This document shows, one piece after another, positions 9,826 through 18,988 of a DNA stretch of 64,000 nucleotides (position 1 is its first letter; each line of letters starts with the position of its first letter). A program made the position numbers and the translations under genes. The DNA comes from Acidihalobacter ferrooxydans (GTDB lineage Bacteria > Pseudomonadota > Gammaproteobacteria > DSM-5130 > Acidihalobacteraceae), in NCBI RefSeq assembly GCF_001975725.1, contig NZ_CP019434.1, positions 1,017,041 to 1,081,040 of the forward strand, in the 5' to 3' direction. A model generated the notes under the pieces. The model had not been told where the DNA came from. It made no database searches and was given only the letters and a program-made list of their open reading frames with translations.

Positions 9826-10055
9826 AAAGCCAGCCCCGCTGCAATGAAAAGTAGGATGCCGCCAGCGATCAGCAGGCTCAGCACGGGGCCGAGCACGTCG
9901 CTGATCCAACGCTCGATGCCCCAGATGATGAGCAGCAGTCCGACCAGCAACGCGCTCGCCGCAACGCCGCCCAGCCATAATCCGAGCCCCAGGCGGAAGA
10001 GATGGCGCTTGAACTGTCGACCTTCGAGTTCGAGCAGATCGAACAGCGCCAGCAC
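9801..10055 (-). CDS. Inner-membrane protein, YqjE / phage holin superfamily III-like
   Basis: An 84-residue protein with a short charged amphipathic start (LFDLLELEGRQFKRHL) and two strong membrane segments (about residues 25-50 and 55-80), typical of YqjE-type proteins. The likely start is a GTG at 10055, about 17 nt after the DUF883 stop. The coding signal extends up to that stop, so a rarer upstream start is possible. Members of this family accompany ElaB/YqjD ribosome- or stress-linked membrane proteins. The precise role is unknown. Confidence 0.7.
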   Translation of the reverse strand: MLALFDLLELEGRQFKRHLFRLGLGLWLGGVAASALLVGLLLIIWGIERWISDVLGPVLSLLIAGGILLFIAAGLALWVRRLMR

Positions 10056-10072
10056 CCATTCGGTGAGATAGT

Positions 10073-10393
10073 TCAGCGGCGACCTCCAAGGTCGAGCAGC
10101 TTGGCGATCACGAAGCCCGCGCCGAAGGCAGCGGCCAGGCTGATCAGCGGCCGCTCGCCGACGCTGCTTTCCACTTGTTCGTAGTAGTCGTGCCCGCGCT
10201 GTCCGGCGCTGCCGACGCCAGCGCGCAGTTTCTCGCGCGCTGCGTCGAGACGGTCGTTCAGATTGCCACGTGCTTCGTGCGCCTGTTCGGCGCCCATATC
10301 TTTGAGGCTGTCGGTGAGTTTCCCCATGTCCTCGCGCAGCTTGTCGAAATCGGCACGCAGGGCTTCAAGGTCGTCTTTCGGGGTGTCGCTCAT
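10073..10393 (-). CDS. DUF883 (ElaB/YqjD/YgaM) family membrane-anchored protein
   Basis: A 106-residue protein with a long charged helical region (about residues 1-80, probably coiled coil) and a C-terminal glycine-rich membrane anchor (about 85-102) ending in GGRR. This is the layout of ElaB/YqjD, tail-anchored inner-membrane proteins reported to bind ribosomes in stationary phase. It heads a three-gene minus-strand operon with the YqjE- and YqjK-like genes. An AGGAT-like site lies upstream of the ATG. Confidence 0.85.
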   Translation of the reverse strand: MSDTPKDDLEALRADFDKLREDMGKLTDSLKDMGAEQAHEARGNLNDRLDAAREKLRAGVGSAGQRGHDYYEQVESSVGERPLISLAAAFGAGFVIAKLLDLGGRR

Positions 10394-10818
10394 GGTCGTA
10401 TCCTCCAGATAAAGTACGAATAGACAGAGTTTAAACTTGGGATGAATTTGTTCATATCAAGCCCGAATATTTCACAACGAGTGCTGATATCGCGTCGGAT
10501 ATTGTTTTCACAAGGGGATTTCAGAAGGAGCGGCGTATCGGTGATTACGGTCGACTGAGGAAATACCCCTTGTGGAATCAAGAGACCCGCGAGATCGGTG
10601 GTCGTTGTGAAACATTCGGGGCAAGTTCCCGCCGCCGGTAAAATTGTTTTCCCTTTGTGTGATCCTGTTTGAAGCGGCTGACTCGCTGTCGGGTCAGATG
10701 CCGGTGGTTGGGCATTCGTGGCGAGCAACGCGGTTATGCTGCGGTGCGCGGAAGCATTTTATACTCGCTTTGAGTGCATGCTGTATTTTCAATTCCTTAT
10801 AGTCCATCAGGCGAGGCG
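10394..10818. other. Intergenic region without a recognisable gene
   Basis: This region lies between the divergent DUF883 operon and the ABC exporter operon. It must contain their promoters. I find no convincing -35/-10 pair, RNA gene or repeat. A 112-codon minus-strand frame inside it has no family features or ribosome-binding site and is judged spurious. Confidence 0.4.
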
Positions 10819-10890
10819 ATGATTGCACGATTTTTTCTGACTCTGCGGCGCAGTTGCCTGCGCCTGCCTGCGTTCACGCGCGATGCGTGA
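10819..10890 (+). CDS. Possible 23-codon leader ORF overlapping the ABC ATPase start
   Basis: ATG at 10819 follows a GGCGAGGCG purine-rich site and opens 23 codons of a basic, hydrophobic peptide (MIARFFLTLRR...). Its TGA at 10888-10890 lies just after the ATPase ATG at 10883. The ATPase has no clear ribosome-binding site of its own, so the leader may provide coupled initiation. It could also be chance. Confidence 0.35.
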   Translation: MIARFFLTLRRSCLRLPAFTRDA

Positions 10891-11572
10891 ATCTGCCGTG
10901 CCTCTGGTGCGCCTTGAGGGCGTGTACCACGCCTACCGCGACGGTGCGCGCGAGCATGCCGTCTTGCGGGGCGTCGACATCACCATTGCGCGGGGTGAAC
11001 GCGTCGCGTTGCTCGGCCAGAGCGGGTCCGGCAAGTCCACGCTGCTGAACCTGATCGCCGGCATCGAGCCGCCTGTGCAGGGGCGCATCACGGTGGCCGG
11101 TGTGGACCTCAACGGGTTGGACGAGCATGCGCGCACGGTGTTTCGGCGACATCATGTCGGCTTCGTTTACCAGTTCTTCAATCTCGTGCCGACGCTCACG
11201 CTGCTGGAAAACGTACGGCTGCCACGCGAGCTCAATGGCGCGCGTCCGGCCGAGGCGCTCCGCGTGGCCGCCGATCTGCTCACGCGGGTCGGGTTGGGCG
11301 ATCGCGGCGATGCGTATCCCGAACAACTCTCCGGCGGCGAGCAGCAGCGCGTGGCCATCGCCCGCGCGCTGGCGCATCGCCCGGCGCTGCTCCTCGCCGA
11401 CGAGCCGACCGGCAGTCTGGATACGCAAACCGGCGCGCAGGTGTTGGCGCTGCTGGAGGAAGCGGCGCGTACGGACGGCACCGCATTGTTGATGGTTACG
11501 CACAGCGAGCAGGTGGCGCAGGCCGCGCAACGCGTGATCCGCCTGCGCGACGGCGTACTGGAGCGCGCATGA
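10883..11572 (+). CDS. ABC transporter ATP-binding protein, LolD/MacB type
   Basis: A 229-residue ABC ATPase. Walker A is GQSGSGKST (about residue 45), the signature LSGGEQQR (about 150) and Walker B LLLADEPTGSLD (about 170). The H-loop VTHSEQ follows. It belongs to the subfamily that powers FtsX-type (MacB/LolCE) permeases, which act on lipoproteins or periplasmic substrates without transporting through the membrane. It overlaps the next gene, the permease, by ATGA, so the two form one transporter. Confidence 0.9.
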   Translation: MRESAVPLVRLEGVYHAYRDGAREHAVLRGVDITIARGERVALLGQSGSGKSTLLNLIAGIEPPVQGRITVAGVDLNGLDEHARTVFRRHHVGFVYQFFNLVPTLTLLENVRLPRELNGARPAEALRVAADLLTRVGLGDRGDAYPEQLSGGEQQRVAIARALAHRPALLLADEPTGSLDTQTGAQVLALLEEAARTDGTALLMVTHSEQVAQAAQRVIRLRDGVLERA

Positions 11573-14058
11573 CGCAACGGCTGATCGCCCGCGCCGGGCT
11601 GCGCTACTGGTTGCGCAATCCGGTCCAGCTCGGGCTGGCGCTGGCCGGCATCGCGCTGGGCGTTGCGGTGGTGATCGCCGTGGCGCTGGCCAACGCGAGC
11701 GCGCTCAAGGGCTTCGAGTCGAGCACGCGGGCACTGGCGGGGGGCGCCAACGCGCGGATCGTCGCCGATGGTCCACGGGGGCTGAGCGATGCGCTCTATG
11801 TGCGCCTGCGCGTGACGGACGGTTTCACGCAGTCTGCGCCGGTGGTCGAAGGCTACGTGCAGGTGCGCGGCCAAACGCTGCGACTGGTCGGCGTCGATCC
11901 CTTCGCCCAGGCGACGCTGGCGCCCCGGCTGCTGGCCGGCGGGGTGAATCCGGCCGCGTTGCTGACCACGCACAATGGTGTGTTGATGAGCGCAGCGACG
12001 GCGCGTGGGCTGGGCCTCGCGCCGGGGGCGTCGTTCGCGGCGCGCGCCGATGGCCGCAGCCACCGATTGCACCTGTTGGGTGCGCCCGGCGGGGATACGG
12101 CGGCGCTGCGCGGCGTGCTCCTGACCGACATCGGCACGGCGCAGGATCTGCTTGGCCGGGTCGGGCGCCTGAGCCGCATCGAGCTGCGCCTGAACCCGGC
12201 GCAGATGGCGCGGGTGCGTGCGCTGCTGCCGGCCGGCACGCGGCTGGAGCCGGTCGCGGCGGTGGTCGCGGGCGCCGCGCGCGTGACCCGCGCGTTTCGC
12301 CTAAACCTGCTGGCAATGAGTGGCCTCGCGCTGCTGATCGGCGCGTATCTGATCTACAACACGCTGGTGTTTTCGGTGCTGCGGCGGCGGCATCTGGTCA
12401 GCCTGCTGCGGGCGCAGGGCCTCACGCGCGGTGAGGTCGTGCGCAGCATTCTCGGCGAGGCACTGGTGCTGGCCGTGCTCGGCGCTGCGCTGGGTACGGG
12501 GCTCGGCATCGTGCTCGGGCGCGGGCTGGTCGGACTGGTCACGCGGACCATCGACGATCTGTATTTCACGCTGAGCGTCGATCACCTGTTTCTCAGCCCC
12601 TGGGTGCTGGCCGAAGGATTCGGCCTCGCGCTGGCGATGGTGCTGATCGCAGCCCTGCCGCCAGCCCGTGAGGCGGCGGGCCTGCCGCCACGCGGGCGCG
12701 GCCTGCCGATGTCGCTGGAGGCGCGATCGCGCCGCCGCGAACCGTGGCGCGTGCTCGGTGGCGCCGTGCTGCTGGGGCTGGGCGCCGGCTTTCTGTTTTG
12801 GCCGGGCGGACGGCTGTTCGGCGCCTTCGCCGGCTTGTTCCTCGGCGTCATTGGCGCCAGTTTGTGGATTCCCGCCTGGGTGCGGCTGGCGGTGTGGCTG
12901 CTTGGCGCAGCGACGCGTCGCGCCGGCATCGGGGTACGGCTCGCGGTGGGCGGCGTGCGTGCCTCGCTGGGACGCACGGGCCTGGCCGTGGCGGCGCTGG
13001 CGGTGGCGCTGGCCGCCTCGATTGGCGTCGGCATCATGGTCGAGAGCTTTCGCGCGACGCTGGTCGACTGGCTTGCGCAGAGTCTGCGGGGCGATATCTA
13101 CGTCAATGCCGATTCCGGACCGGGCGGGCGCGGCTTCGCGTCGGGCTTCGTGACAGCGGTCAGGGGCCTGCCGGAGGTCGCCTACGTCACGACCGCTCGC
13201 CACGGCAGCGCCCAAGGGCCGCAGGGTCGGGTGTCGATCCTTGCGCTCGACGCGGCCTCGGGCCACCACCCTAATGCGGTGCTCAAGCGCGCCGTGCCTG
13301 ACGTGTGGTCAAAGGTGGTCGCCGGCCATGCGGTGCTGGTCAGCGAAGCATTGGCGAGCCGCCTGCATCTGGCGCCGGGCGGCACATTGCGCCTGGCCAC
13401 GGCGCAGGGGCCGCAACAGTTTCACGTCGGTGGCGTGTTCTACGACTACGGCGGCGGAGCCGGGCTGGTCATCATGGCGCGCACGCTCTATGCCCGCGAC
13501 TGGGCCGATCCGGCAATCGGTTCGCTGGCGGTGTATCTCAAGCCGGGCGCGTCGGTAGACGCGGCGCTCGCCGCAATCCGCGCGCGGGCCGATCTGGCCG
13601 GCGTGGCGATCACGGCGCAGGCCAACGGCGCTATCGTGGCGCATTCGCTGCGGGTTTTCGACCGCACCTTCGCCATCACCCGCGTATTGCGCGTGCTGCT
13701 GCTGGCGGTGGCGATGGTGGGCGTGCTCGCCAGCCTGATGGCGCTGCAACTGGAGCGCACGCGTGAACACGCCACGCTGCGCGCGCAGGGCGTCACGCCG
13801 CGCGGCCTGTTCGCGCTGGTGGCGGGGCAGAGCCTGCTGCTCGGCCTGCTCGCCGGGCTGGCTGCGCTGCCGCTGGGGCTGGGCATGGGCTGGGTGCTGA
13901 TCGATGTGGTCAATCCGCGTGCTTTCGGCTGGACGCTGCAGTGGCATGGCGACCCGCTGCTGCTGGTCGAGGCGCTGGCCGCCGCTCTGGTCGCCGCCTT
14001 GTGTGCCGCGTTGTGGCCGGCGGGCGCCATGGGCGCCGCCACACGCGCGCACGCCTGA
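11569..14058 (+). CDS. ABC transporter permease with two FtsX domains
   Basis: An 829-residue permease with an N-terminal membrane segment, a large periplasmic part, three membrane helices around residues 245-365, a second unit starting near residue 390 and a final FtsX domain near 705-820. This YbbP-like duplicated FtsX layout is typical of exporters paired with LolD-like ATPases and an AttH/CrtC-like exported protein, exactly as here. Substrate unknown, probably a lipid or lipoprotein at the inner-membrane outer face. Confidence 0.88.
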   Translation: MTQRLIARAGLRYWLRNPVQLGLALAGIALGVAVVIAVALANASALKGFESSTRALAGGANARIVADGPRGLSDALYVRLRVTDGFTQSAPVVEGYVQVRGQTLRLVGVDPFAQATLAPRLLAGGVNPAALLTTHNGVLMSAATARGLGLAPGASFAARADGRSHRLHLLGAPGGDTAALRGVLLTDIGTAQDLLGRVGRLSRIELRLNPAQMARVRALLPAGTRLEPVAAVVAGAARVTRAFRLNLLAMSGLALLIGAYLIYNTLVFSVLRRRHLVSLLRAQGLTRGEVVRSILGEALVLAVLGAALGTGLGIVLGRGLVGLVTRTIDDLYFTLSVDHLFLSPWVLAEGFGLALAMVLIAALPPAREAAGLPPRGRGLPMSLEARSRRREPWRVLGGAVLLGLGAGFLFWPGGRLFGAFAGLFLGVIGASLWIPAWVRLAVWLLGAATRRAGIGVRLAVGGVRASLGRTGLAVAALAVALAASIGVGIMVESFRATLVDWLAQSLRGDIYVNADSGPGGRGFASGFVTAVRGLPEVAYVTTARHGSAQGPQGRVSILALDAASGHHPNAVLKRAVPDVWSKVVAGHAVLVSEALASRLHLAPGGTLRLATAQGPQQFHVGGVFYDYGGGAGLVIMARTLYARDWADPAIGSLAVYLKPGASVDAALAAIRARADLAGVAITAQANGAIVAHSLRVFDRTFAITRVLRVLLLAVAMVGVLASLMALQLERTREHATLRAQGVTPRGLFALVAGQSLLLGLLAGLAALPLGLGMGWVLIDVVNPRAFGWTLQWHGDPLLLVEALAAALVAALCAALWPAGAMGAATRAHA

Positions 14059-14155
14059 GGCCGAATGATGCGCGCTGGGCTGGCTGTCTGCGCCACACAC
14101 TGTTTGTTGCTGGGCGGCGCGGCAGGGCGGGTCGAGTCGGCAAACCGGGACGACC

Positions 14156-15286
14156 TTGCAACAGGCGCTCGGCGGCAGCGATACTGCCGGTTTCGCGCGT
14201 GCCTACGCGCCGCGGCCATTGACCTTTCCGGCGGCTTTCGGGCCGCATCCGCACTTTCGCACCGAATGGTGGTATTTCACCGGCAATCTGCATGGCCCAC
14301 AGGGCCAGCCCTACGGCTTCGAACTGACCTTCTTTCGCATCGCCCTCGCACCGCAGCGCCCGGCCGGCGCTTCGCCCTGGCTGACCAATCAGGTCTACAT
14401 GGCGGATTTCGCCATGACCGATCCGGCGGGGAAACGGTTCGAGGCCTGGCAGCGCTTCGCGCGCGGCGCGCTGGGGCTGGCCGGTGCGCAAGCCGCTCCG
14501 TTCCATGTCTGGCTGGGCGAATGGTCCGTACGCCATACGGGCCACTGGCGCCCGCCGTCGGGTGGCGCGGGTGCCGACGCGCCCTGCGCGACGCCGGGCG
14601 TGTGCGCGGCATTCCCCTGGCGGCTGCACGCGACGCACGCCGGTACGACGCTGAGCCTGCGTCTGGTGCCGGCGCAAGGTGTGGTGCTCAACGGCGATGC
14701 CGGGCTGAGCCGTAAAGGCGCAGCGCCCGGCGATGCTTCGTACTACTACTCGATGCCACGGCTGGCGGCGCGGGGTACGCTGGACCTGGGCGGCACGCAC
14801 GTCGCGGTCAGCGGCACAGTGTGGCTGGACCGCGAGTGGAGCACATCCGCGCTGGCGCCCGACCAGGTCGGCTGGGACTGGTTCGCGCTGCGCCTGCGCG
14901 ATGGCGCGGACCTGATGTTCTATCGCCTGCGCGACCGCGACGGGGCGACCGACCCGCACAGCGCCGGCACCTGGGTCTCGCCCACCGGCACGGTCAGACA
15001 TTTGACCGCGAAGGACGTGCATATCGACGTGCTCGGACATTGGAACAGCCCGCACGGCGGACGTTATCCGGCGCGGTGGCGGCTGCGCGTGCCCGCGCTG
15101 GGCCTGAGCGTGGAGGTCACGCCGCTGCTGGCGGATCAGGAACTCGACCTGGCCGTGCGCTACTGGGAAGGCGCCGTCGGTGTGGTCGGCACGCAACATG
15201 GCCGCGCGGTACGCGGGGAGGGCTATGTCGAACTGACGGGGTACGGAGATACAAAGAATCGATTTATGTCAATTAAATCCAGATAG
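14156..15286 (+). CDS. AttH/carotenoid 1,2-hydratase-like exported protein, apparent frameshift at the 5' end
   Basis: The 376-codon frame contains both AttH-type lipocalin halves, with the hallmark HFRTEWWYFTGNL near residue 40 and WLDREWST near 225. Such proteins accompany LolD/FtsX-type exporters as periplasmic or lipoprotein partners. In this frame the only start is a TTG at 14156 and no signal peptide is present. In the next frame an ATG at 14065/14068 opens a typical signal peptide (MRAGLAVC...LLLGGAAG), which reads out of frame into the domain. One surplus base between about 14130 and 14160, real or a sequencing error, would explain it. If real, the protein is mislocalised or inactive. 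Confidence 0.8.
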   Translation: MQQALGGSDTAGFARAYAPRPLTFPAAFGPHPHFRTEWWYFTGNLHGPQGQPYGFELTFFRIALAPQRPAGASPWLTNQVYMADFAMTDPAGKRFEAWQRFARGALGLAGAQAAPFHVWLGEWSVRHTGHWRPPSGGAGADAPCATPGVCAAFPWRLHATHAGTTLSLRLVPAQGVVLNGDAGLSRKGAAPGDASYYYSMPRLAARGTLDLGGTHVAVSGTVWLDREWSTSALAPDQVGWDWFALRLRDGADLMFYRLRDRDGATDPHSAGTWVSPTGTVRHLTAKDVHIDVLGHWNSPHGGRYPARWRLRVPALGLSVEVTPLLADQELDLAVRYWEGAVGVVGTQHGRAVRGEGYVELTGYGDTKNRFMSIKSR

Positions 15287-15398
15287 ATTATTGGCCCGGA
15301 CGCTGCTGAAATTCAGATTTATCAGCGCGTTCCGTAAACGGATGGATGCGTGTCCCGATCCCGGCGCATTCTTGTGCTTTCGAACCCTGATCCCCGAT

Positions 15399-17111
15399 TC
15401 AAAACCGCTCCAGATAGGCGCTGCTTTCGAGCAGTTCGGCTGATGTGCCGCGCTCGATAATGCGCCCGCCGCTCATGACTACGATGTCGTCGACGTAGCG
15501 CAGGGCCTGTGGACGGTGAGTGATGAGCACGGTCGTGCGCCCTTGCATCAGGGTTTCCAGCGCTTCGAGCACGGCATGTTCCGAGGCGGCATCAAGGCCT
15601 TCGGTGGGTTCGTCGAGTAACAGGATCGGGGCGTCCTTGAGCAGGGCGCGGGCGATGGAAACGCGGCGCGCCTGACCGCCGGAGAGTCGGGTGCCGGTTT
15701 CGCCGACGAAGGTGTCGAGGCCTTCGGGCATGGCCATGATTTCGTCGTCAATGTGGGCCTGGCGCAGGGCGTTGAGCAGGTCCTCTTCGGTGGCTTCGGG
15801 GCGGGCAAGGAGGAGGTTCTGGCGAATGCTGGTATTGAACAGGTGGGTCTGTTGGGCGACCACGGCGCACCAGCCGCGCACGGTTTCGCCACGCAGCGCG
15901 CGCAGCGGTGTGTCGCCGATGCGGATGTCGCCGTCCTGATAGTCCCAGAAACGCAGCAGTACGTTGAGCAGGCTGGATTTGCCGGAGCCGGTGGCGCCGA
16001 CGATGCCGAGCCGGTCGCCGGCGGGAACGTGCAGGTCGATACCGTCCAGTGCCCAGGCCGCATCGTCGGCGTAGCGCATGCGCAGGCCGCTGAGCTTGAG
16101 GTCGAAATGCGCGGGCGTGGCGGCATCGGTGTCCGGTTCGGTCACGGCGGGTGGGGTGTCGACGATTTCGAAGATGCGCCGCGCGGCGGCCAGTGTTTCG
16201 CCGAGAGTCTGGAAGGCCAGCGGCAGGGCGCTGATGGTCTCGAAGCTGGCCAGCACGAACAGCGCAATCATTGCCAGAACCGGGCCGGAGATGTGGTGCT
16301 GGGCAACCAGCGGAATGGCGATGATGATGGCAAGCCACATGCTGAGTTGGGTGATCAGGCCGGTGAGTGCGGTCGAAAGGCCGTTGATATGGGCCTGGCG
16401 GCGCTGCGGGGTGATGAGCGCGCCGCTCAGTTGCGCGATGCGTTCGCCCTGACGTGCGCCGGCCTGATAGATGCGCAGTTCGCCCATGCCGCGCACGGTG
16501 TCGGCGACGGTGGAGCGCAGTTCCGAGCGCATCTGCACGGCTTGTGCGCCGGGCGCACGGCCGAGGCGCTGGGCGAGCAGGGGCAGGCCGACGCCGGCGA
16601 GCAGCAGGCCGGCGAGGTTGAGCAGCGCGACGTGTACGGAGAACAGCGCCATGAAGCCGATGGCGAGGGCAATGCTGATTGCGGCGGCGATGGTGGGCGC
16701 GAGCACGCGCAGATAGAAGTTGTCGAGGGTGTCGATGTCGGCGCGGATGCGGCTGAGCAGGTCGCCGCCACGGTAGTACTGCAGGCGGGCGGGCGCGAGC
16801 GGTTCGAGATGGTCGTAGAACCACACGCGCAGTTGCGAGAGCAGGCGGAAGGTGGCCTCGTGCGTGACCAGGCGCTCGATGTAACGTCCGCTGAAACGCA
16901 GGATGGCGAGACCGCGGATGCCGGCGGCCGGGGTGAAGTAATTGATCATCTGATTGCCGAGGCCGGACAGGGCCATGGCGGCGATGAACCAGCCGGACAG
17001 GGCGAGCAGCCCGATGTTGGCGAGCATGACGATGATGCTCAAAGCGGTGCCGGCGACGATCCAGCCGGCGTAGGGGCGGAACAGCCCGAGCAGGCGGAGC
17101 AGGTCTTTCAT
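15399..17111 (-). CDS. cydC: Heterodimeric thiol exporter subunit CydC
   Basis: A 570-residue ABC half-transporter with six membrane helices in the first 300 residues, then an ATPase domain with Walker A GATGSGKSS, signature LSGGQ and Walker B ILLLDEPTEGLD. CydDC exports cysteine and glutathione to the periplasm and is needed to assemble haem-containing cytochrome bd. Its start overlaps the cydD stop (ATGA). Location next to three bd oxidase units supports the name. The gene ends 112 bp from the convergent AttH-like gene. Confidence 0.93.
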   Translation of the reverse strand: MKDLLRLLGLFRPYAGWIVAGTALSIIVMLANIGLLALSGWFIAAMALSGLGNQMINYFTPAAGIRGLAILRFSGRYIERLVTHEATFRLLSQLRVWFYDHLEPLAPARLQYYRGGDLLSRIRADIDTLDNFYLRVLAPTIAAAISIALAIGFMALFSVHVALLNLAGLLLAGVGLPLLAQRLGRAPGAQAVQMRSELRSTVADTVRGMGELRIYQAGARQGERIAQLSGALITPQRRQAHINGLSTALTGLITQLSMWLAIIIAIPLVAQHHISGPVLAMIALFVLASFETISALPLAFQTLGETLAAARRIFEIVDTPPAVTEPDTDAATPAHFDLKLSGLRMRYADDAAWALDGIDLHVPAGDRLGIVGATGSGKSSLLNVLLRFWDYQDGDIRIGDTPLRALRGETVRGWCAVVAQQTHLFNTSIRQNLLLARPEATEEDLLNALRQAHIDDEIMAMPEGLDTFVGETGTRLSGGQARRVSIARALLKDAPILLLDEPTEGLDAASEHAVLEALETLMQGRTTVLITHRPQALRYVDDIVVMSGGRIIERGTSAELLESSAYLERF

Positions 17112-18877
17112 GCTGCGGCCCCCCGATAGAGTGCGTTCATGTTGGCATAGGCGCCGCCGGCTTCGAGCAGGTCGGCGTGATTGCCTTGTTCGACGATGCG
17201 ACCGCTGTCGAGCACGAGGATTCGATCAGCGCGGCGCACGGTTTCCAGCCGGTGGGCGATGACGAGCATGGCGCGATCCTGCGCGAGGCGTTCGACCGAT
17301 TCGGTGATGAGTGACTCGGTCTCGGGGTCGAGGCTGGCGCTGGCTTCGTCGAGCACGACGAGCCGGGCGTTCTTGAGAAAGGCGCGGGCCAGGGCGATGC
17401 GCTGGATTTCGCCGCCGGACAGCCCCTGCCCGCGATCACCGATCAAGGTGTCGTAGCCCTGCGGCAGGCGCTGGATGAAGCCGTCGGCATTGGCCAGACG
17501 CGCGGCCTCGCGCACTGCATCGGGGTCGGCGTCGGGACGGCCGAGGCGGATGTTGTCGAGCAGAGTGCCGTGGAACAGCGTCGGGCGCTGCGGCAGCCAG
17601 GCGACCTCGGCTTGCCAGGCGCTTTCGCTGAGTTCGCTCAGGTCGATGCCGTTGACGAGGATGCGCCCGCCCTGCGGCCGGATGAAGCCGAGCAGGAGCT
17701 GACTGAGGGTGGTTTTGCCCGCGCCGCTGGGGCCGACCAGCGCGACGCGCTCGCCTTGCCTGAGCGTGAACGCGATGCCGGAAAGCACCGGGTGTTGCGG
17801 TTCGTAGGCGAAACCGACGCTTTCATAGCGGATGTCCAGGGCGGCGCCGGCGGGCAGCGTGCGGCTGCCGGCATGCGCTTCGGGCAATGGGACGTTGAGG
17901 ATTTTGACGATCTGTTCGGTGGCGCCGATGGCTTCCATGCGGGCGTGGTACTGCGTGCCCATGGTGCGCAGCGGCAGGTAGAATTCGGGTGCGAGCAGCA
18001 GCACGGCGAAGCCCTGCAGAAAATGCATGTCGCCGTAATACAGACGAAAACCGATGAACACGGCGACCATGGCGACGCTCACGGTGGCCAGGAATTCGAG
18101 AATCAGCGAGGAGAGAAAGGCCACACGCAGTACGGCCATGGTGCTGCGGCGGTATTCGTCGGAAATTTCGGCAATGATCTCGCCTTCGTAACGGCTCGCG
18201 TTGAACAGTTTGAGCGTGGTCAGGCCTTCGATGACGTCGAAAAAGTGCGCGCTCATGCGTGCCAGCTTGCGCCACTGGCGCTGGTTGAGCCGTTCGGCAC
18301 CCTTGCCGATCAGGATCATGAAGAACGGGATCAGCGGCGCGGTGATGAGCATGATGATCCCGGATACCCAGTCGGTCGGGAACACGAAGACCAGGATGGC
18401 GAATGGGATAAAGACGGCGAGCACGGTCTGCGGCAGGTAGGCGGCGTAGTAGTTGTCGAGCGCCTCGATGCCGTCGACGGCAGTGTTGGCCAGGTCGCCG
18501 CTGCGCTGTTGGCGAGTCCAGGCCGGGCCGAGGCCTTCGATGTGGGTGTATAAGCGTTGGCGCAGATCGAGCTTGACGCGCGCGGCGGCTTCGAAGGCGG
18601 CGGTGTCGACCAGCGCGGCGAGCACAGCGCGTCCGGCGAATACGCCGAGCAGGCCGAGCAGCCAATGCCATACGTAGGCCAGTCCGTGCCCGTGGATGAC
18701 CACGGCGTTGATCGTGAGGGCCAGCAGCCAGGCTTGCAGGATGAGCAGCAGGCCGTTGGCCGCGCCGGCGCCGACGGCGAGCGTGAGCGGACGGCGAACC
18801 TGTTTGACGTGGACGCGCAACCAGTCGTTGAGCGCTTTGCTGGTGGCGCGGGGCATGGGTGCAGACGGTGAGGCCAT
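17108..18877 (-). CDS. cydD: Heterodimeric thiol exporter subunit CydD
   Basis: A 589-residue ABC half-transporter with an N-terminal membrane domain (about residues 30-320) and an ATPase domain with Walker A GPSGAGKTT, signature LSGGEIQR and Walker B LVVLDEASASLD. It partners CydC. It begins 111 nt downstream of the response regulator on the same strand, so the small membrane protein, kinase, regulator, cydD and cydC could be one transcription unit. Confidence 0.93.
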   Translation of the reverse strand: MASPSAPMPRATSKALNDWLRVHVKQVRRPLTLAVGAGAANGLLLILQAWLLALTINAVVIHGHGLAYVWHWLLGLLGVFAGRAVLAALVDTAAFEAAARVKLDLRQRLYTHIEGLGPAWTRQQRSGDLANTAVDGIEALDNYYAAYLPQTVLAVFIPFAILVFVFPTDWVSGIIMLITAPLIPFFMILIGKGAERLNQRQWRKLARMSAHFFDVIEGLTTLKLFNASRYEGEIIAEISDEYRRSTMAVLRVAFLSSLILEFLATVSVAMVAVFIGFRLYYGDMHFLQGFAVLLLAPEFYLPLRTMGTQYHARMEAIGATEQIVKILNVPLPEAHAGSRTLPAGAALDIRYESVGFAYEPQHPVLSGIAFTLRQGERVALVGPSGAGKTTLSQLLLGFIRPQGGRILVNGIDLSELSESAWQAEVAWLPQRPTLFHGTLLDNIRLGRPDADPDAVREAARLANADGFIQRLPQGYDTLIGDRGQGLSGGEIQRIALARAFLKNARLVVLDEASASLDPETESLITESVERLAQDRAMLVIAHRLETVRRADRILVLDSGRIVEQGNHADLLEAGGAYANMNALYRGAAA

Positions 18878-18988
18878 GATCGTTTTGCTTCCTTACTTCC
18901 TGGTTAAACAGGTGATTGGGGGGCGCTCCGGCGCGAGAAATCGGTCTGGTTTCTGGCGTGTCGCATGGGTAGGCTTGCCCGCAGCCGG

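Noticed and set aside
12301-13269. A 322-codon minus-strand frame inside the ABC permease gene
   Set aside because: Antisense of membrane helices, without any recognisable domain or start signal.
18878-18900. A GC-N10-CC (reverse -24/-12 spacing) just upstream of cydD
   Set aside because: Only the two dinucleotides match, the rest of the consensus is absent, and it would place the transcript start at the ATG.
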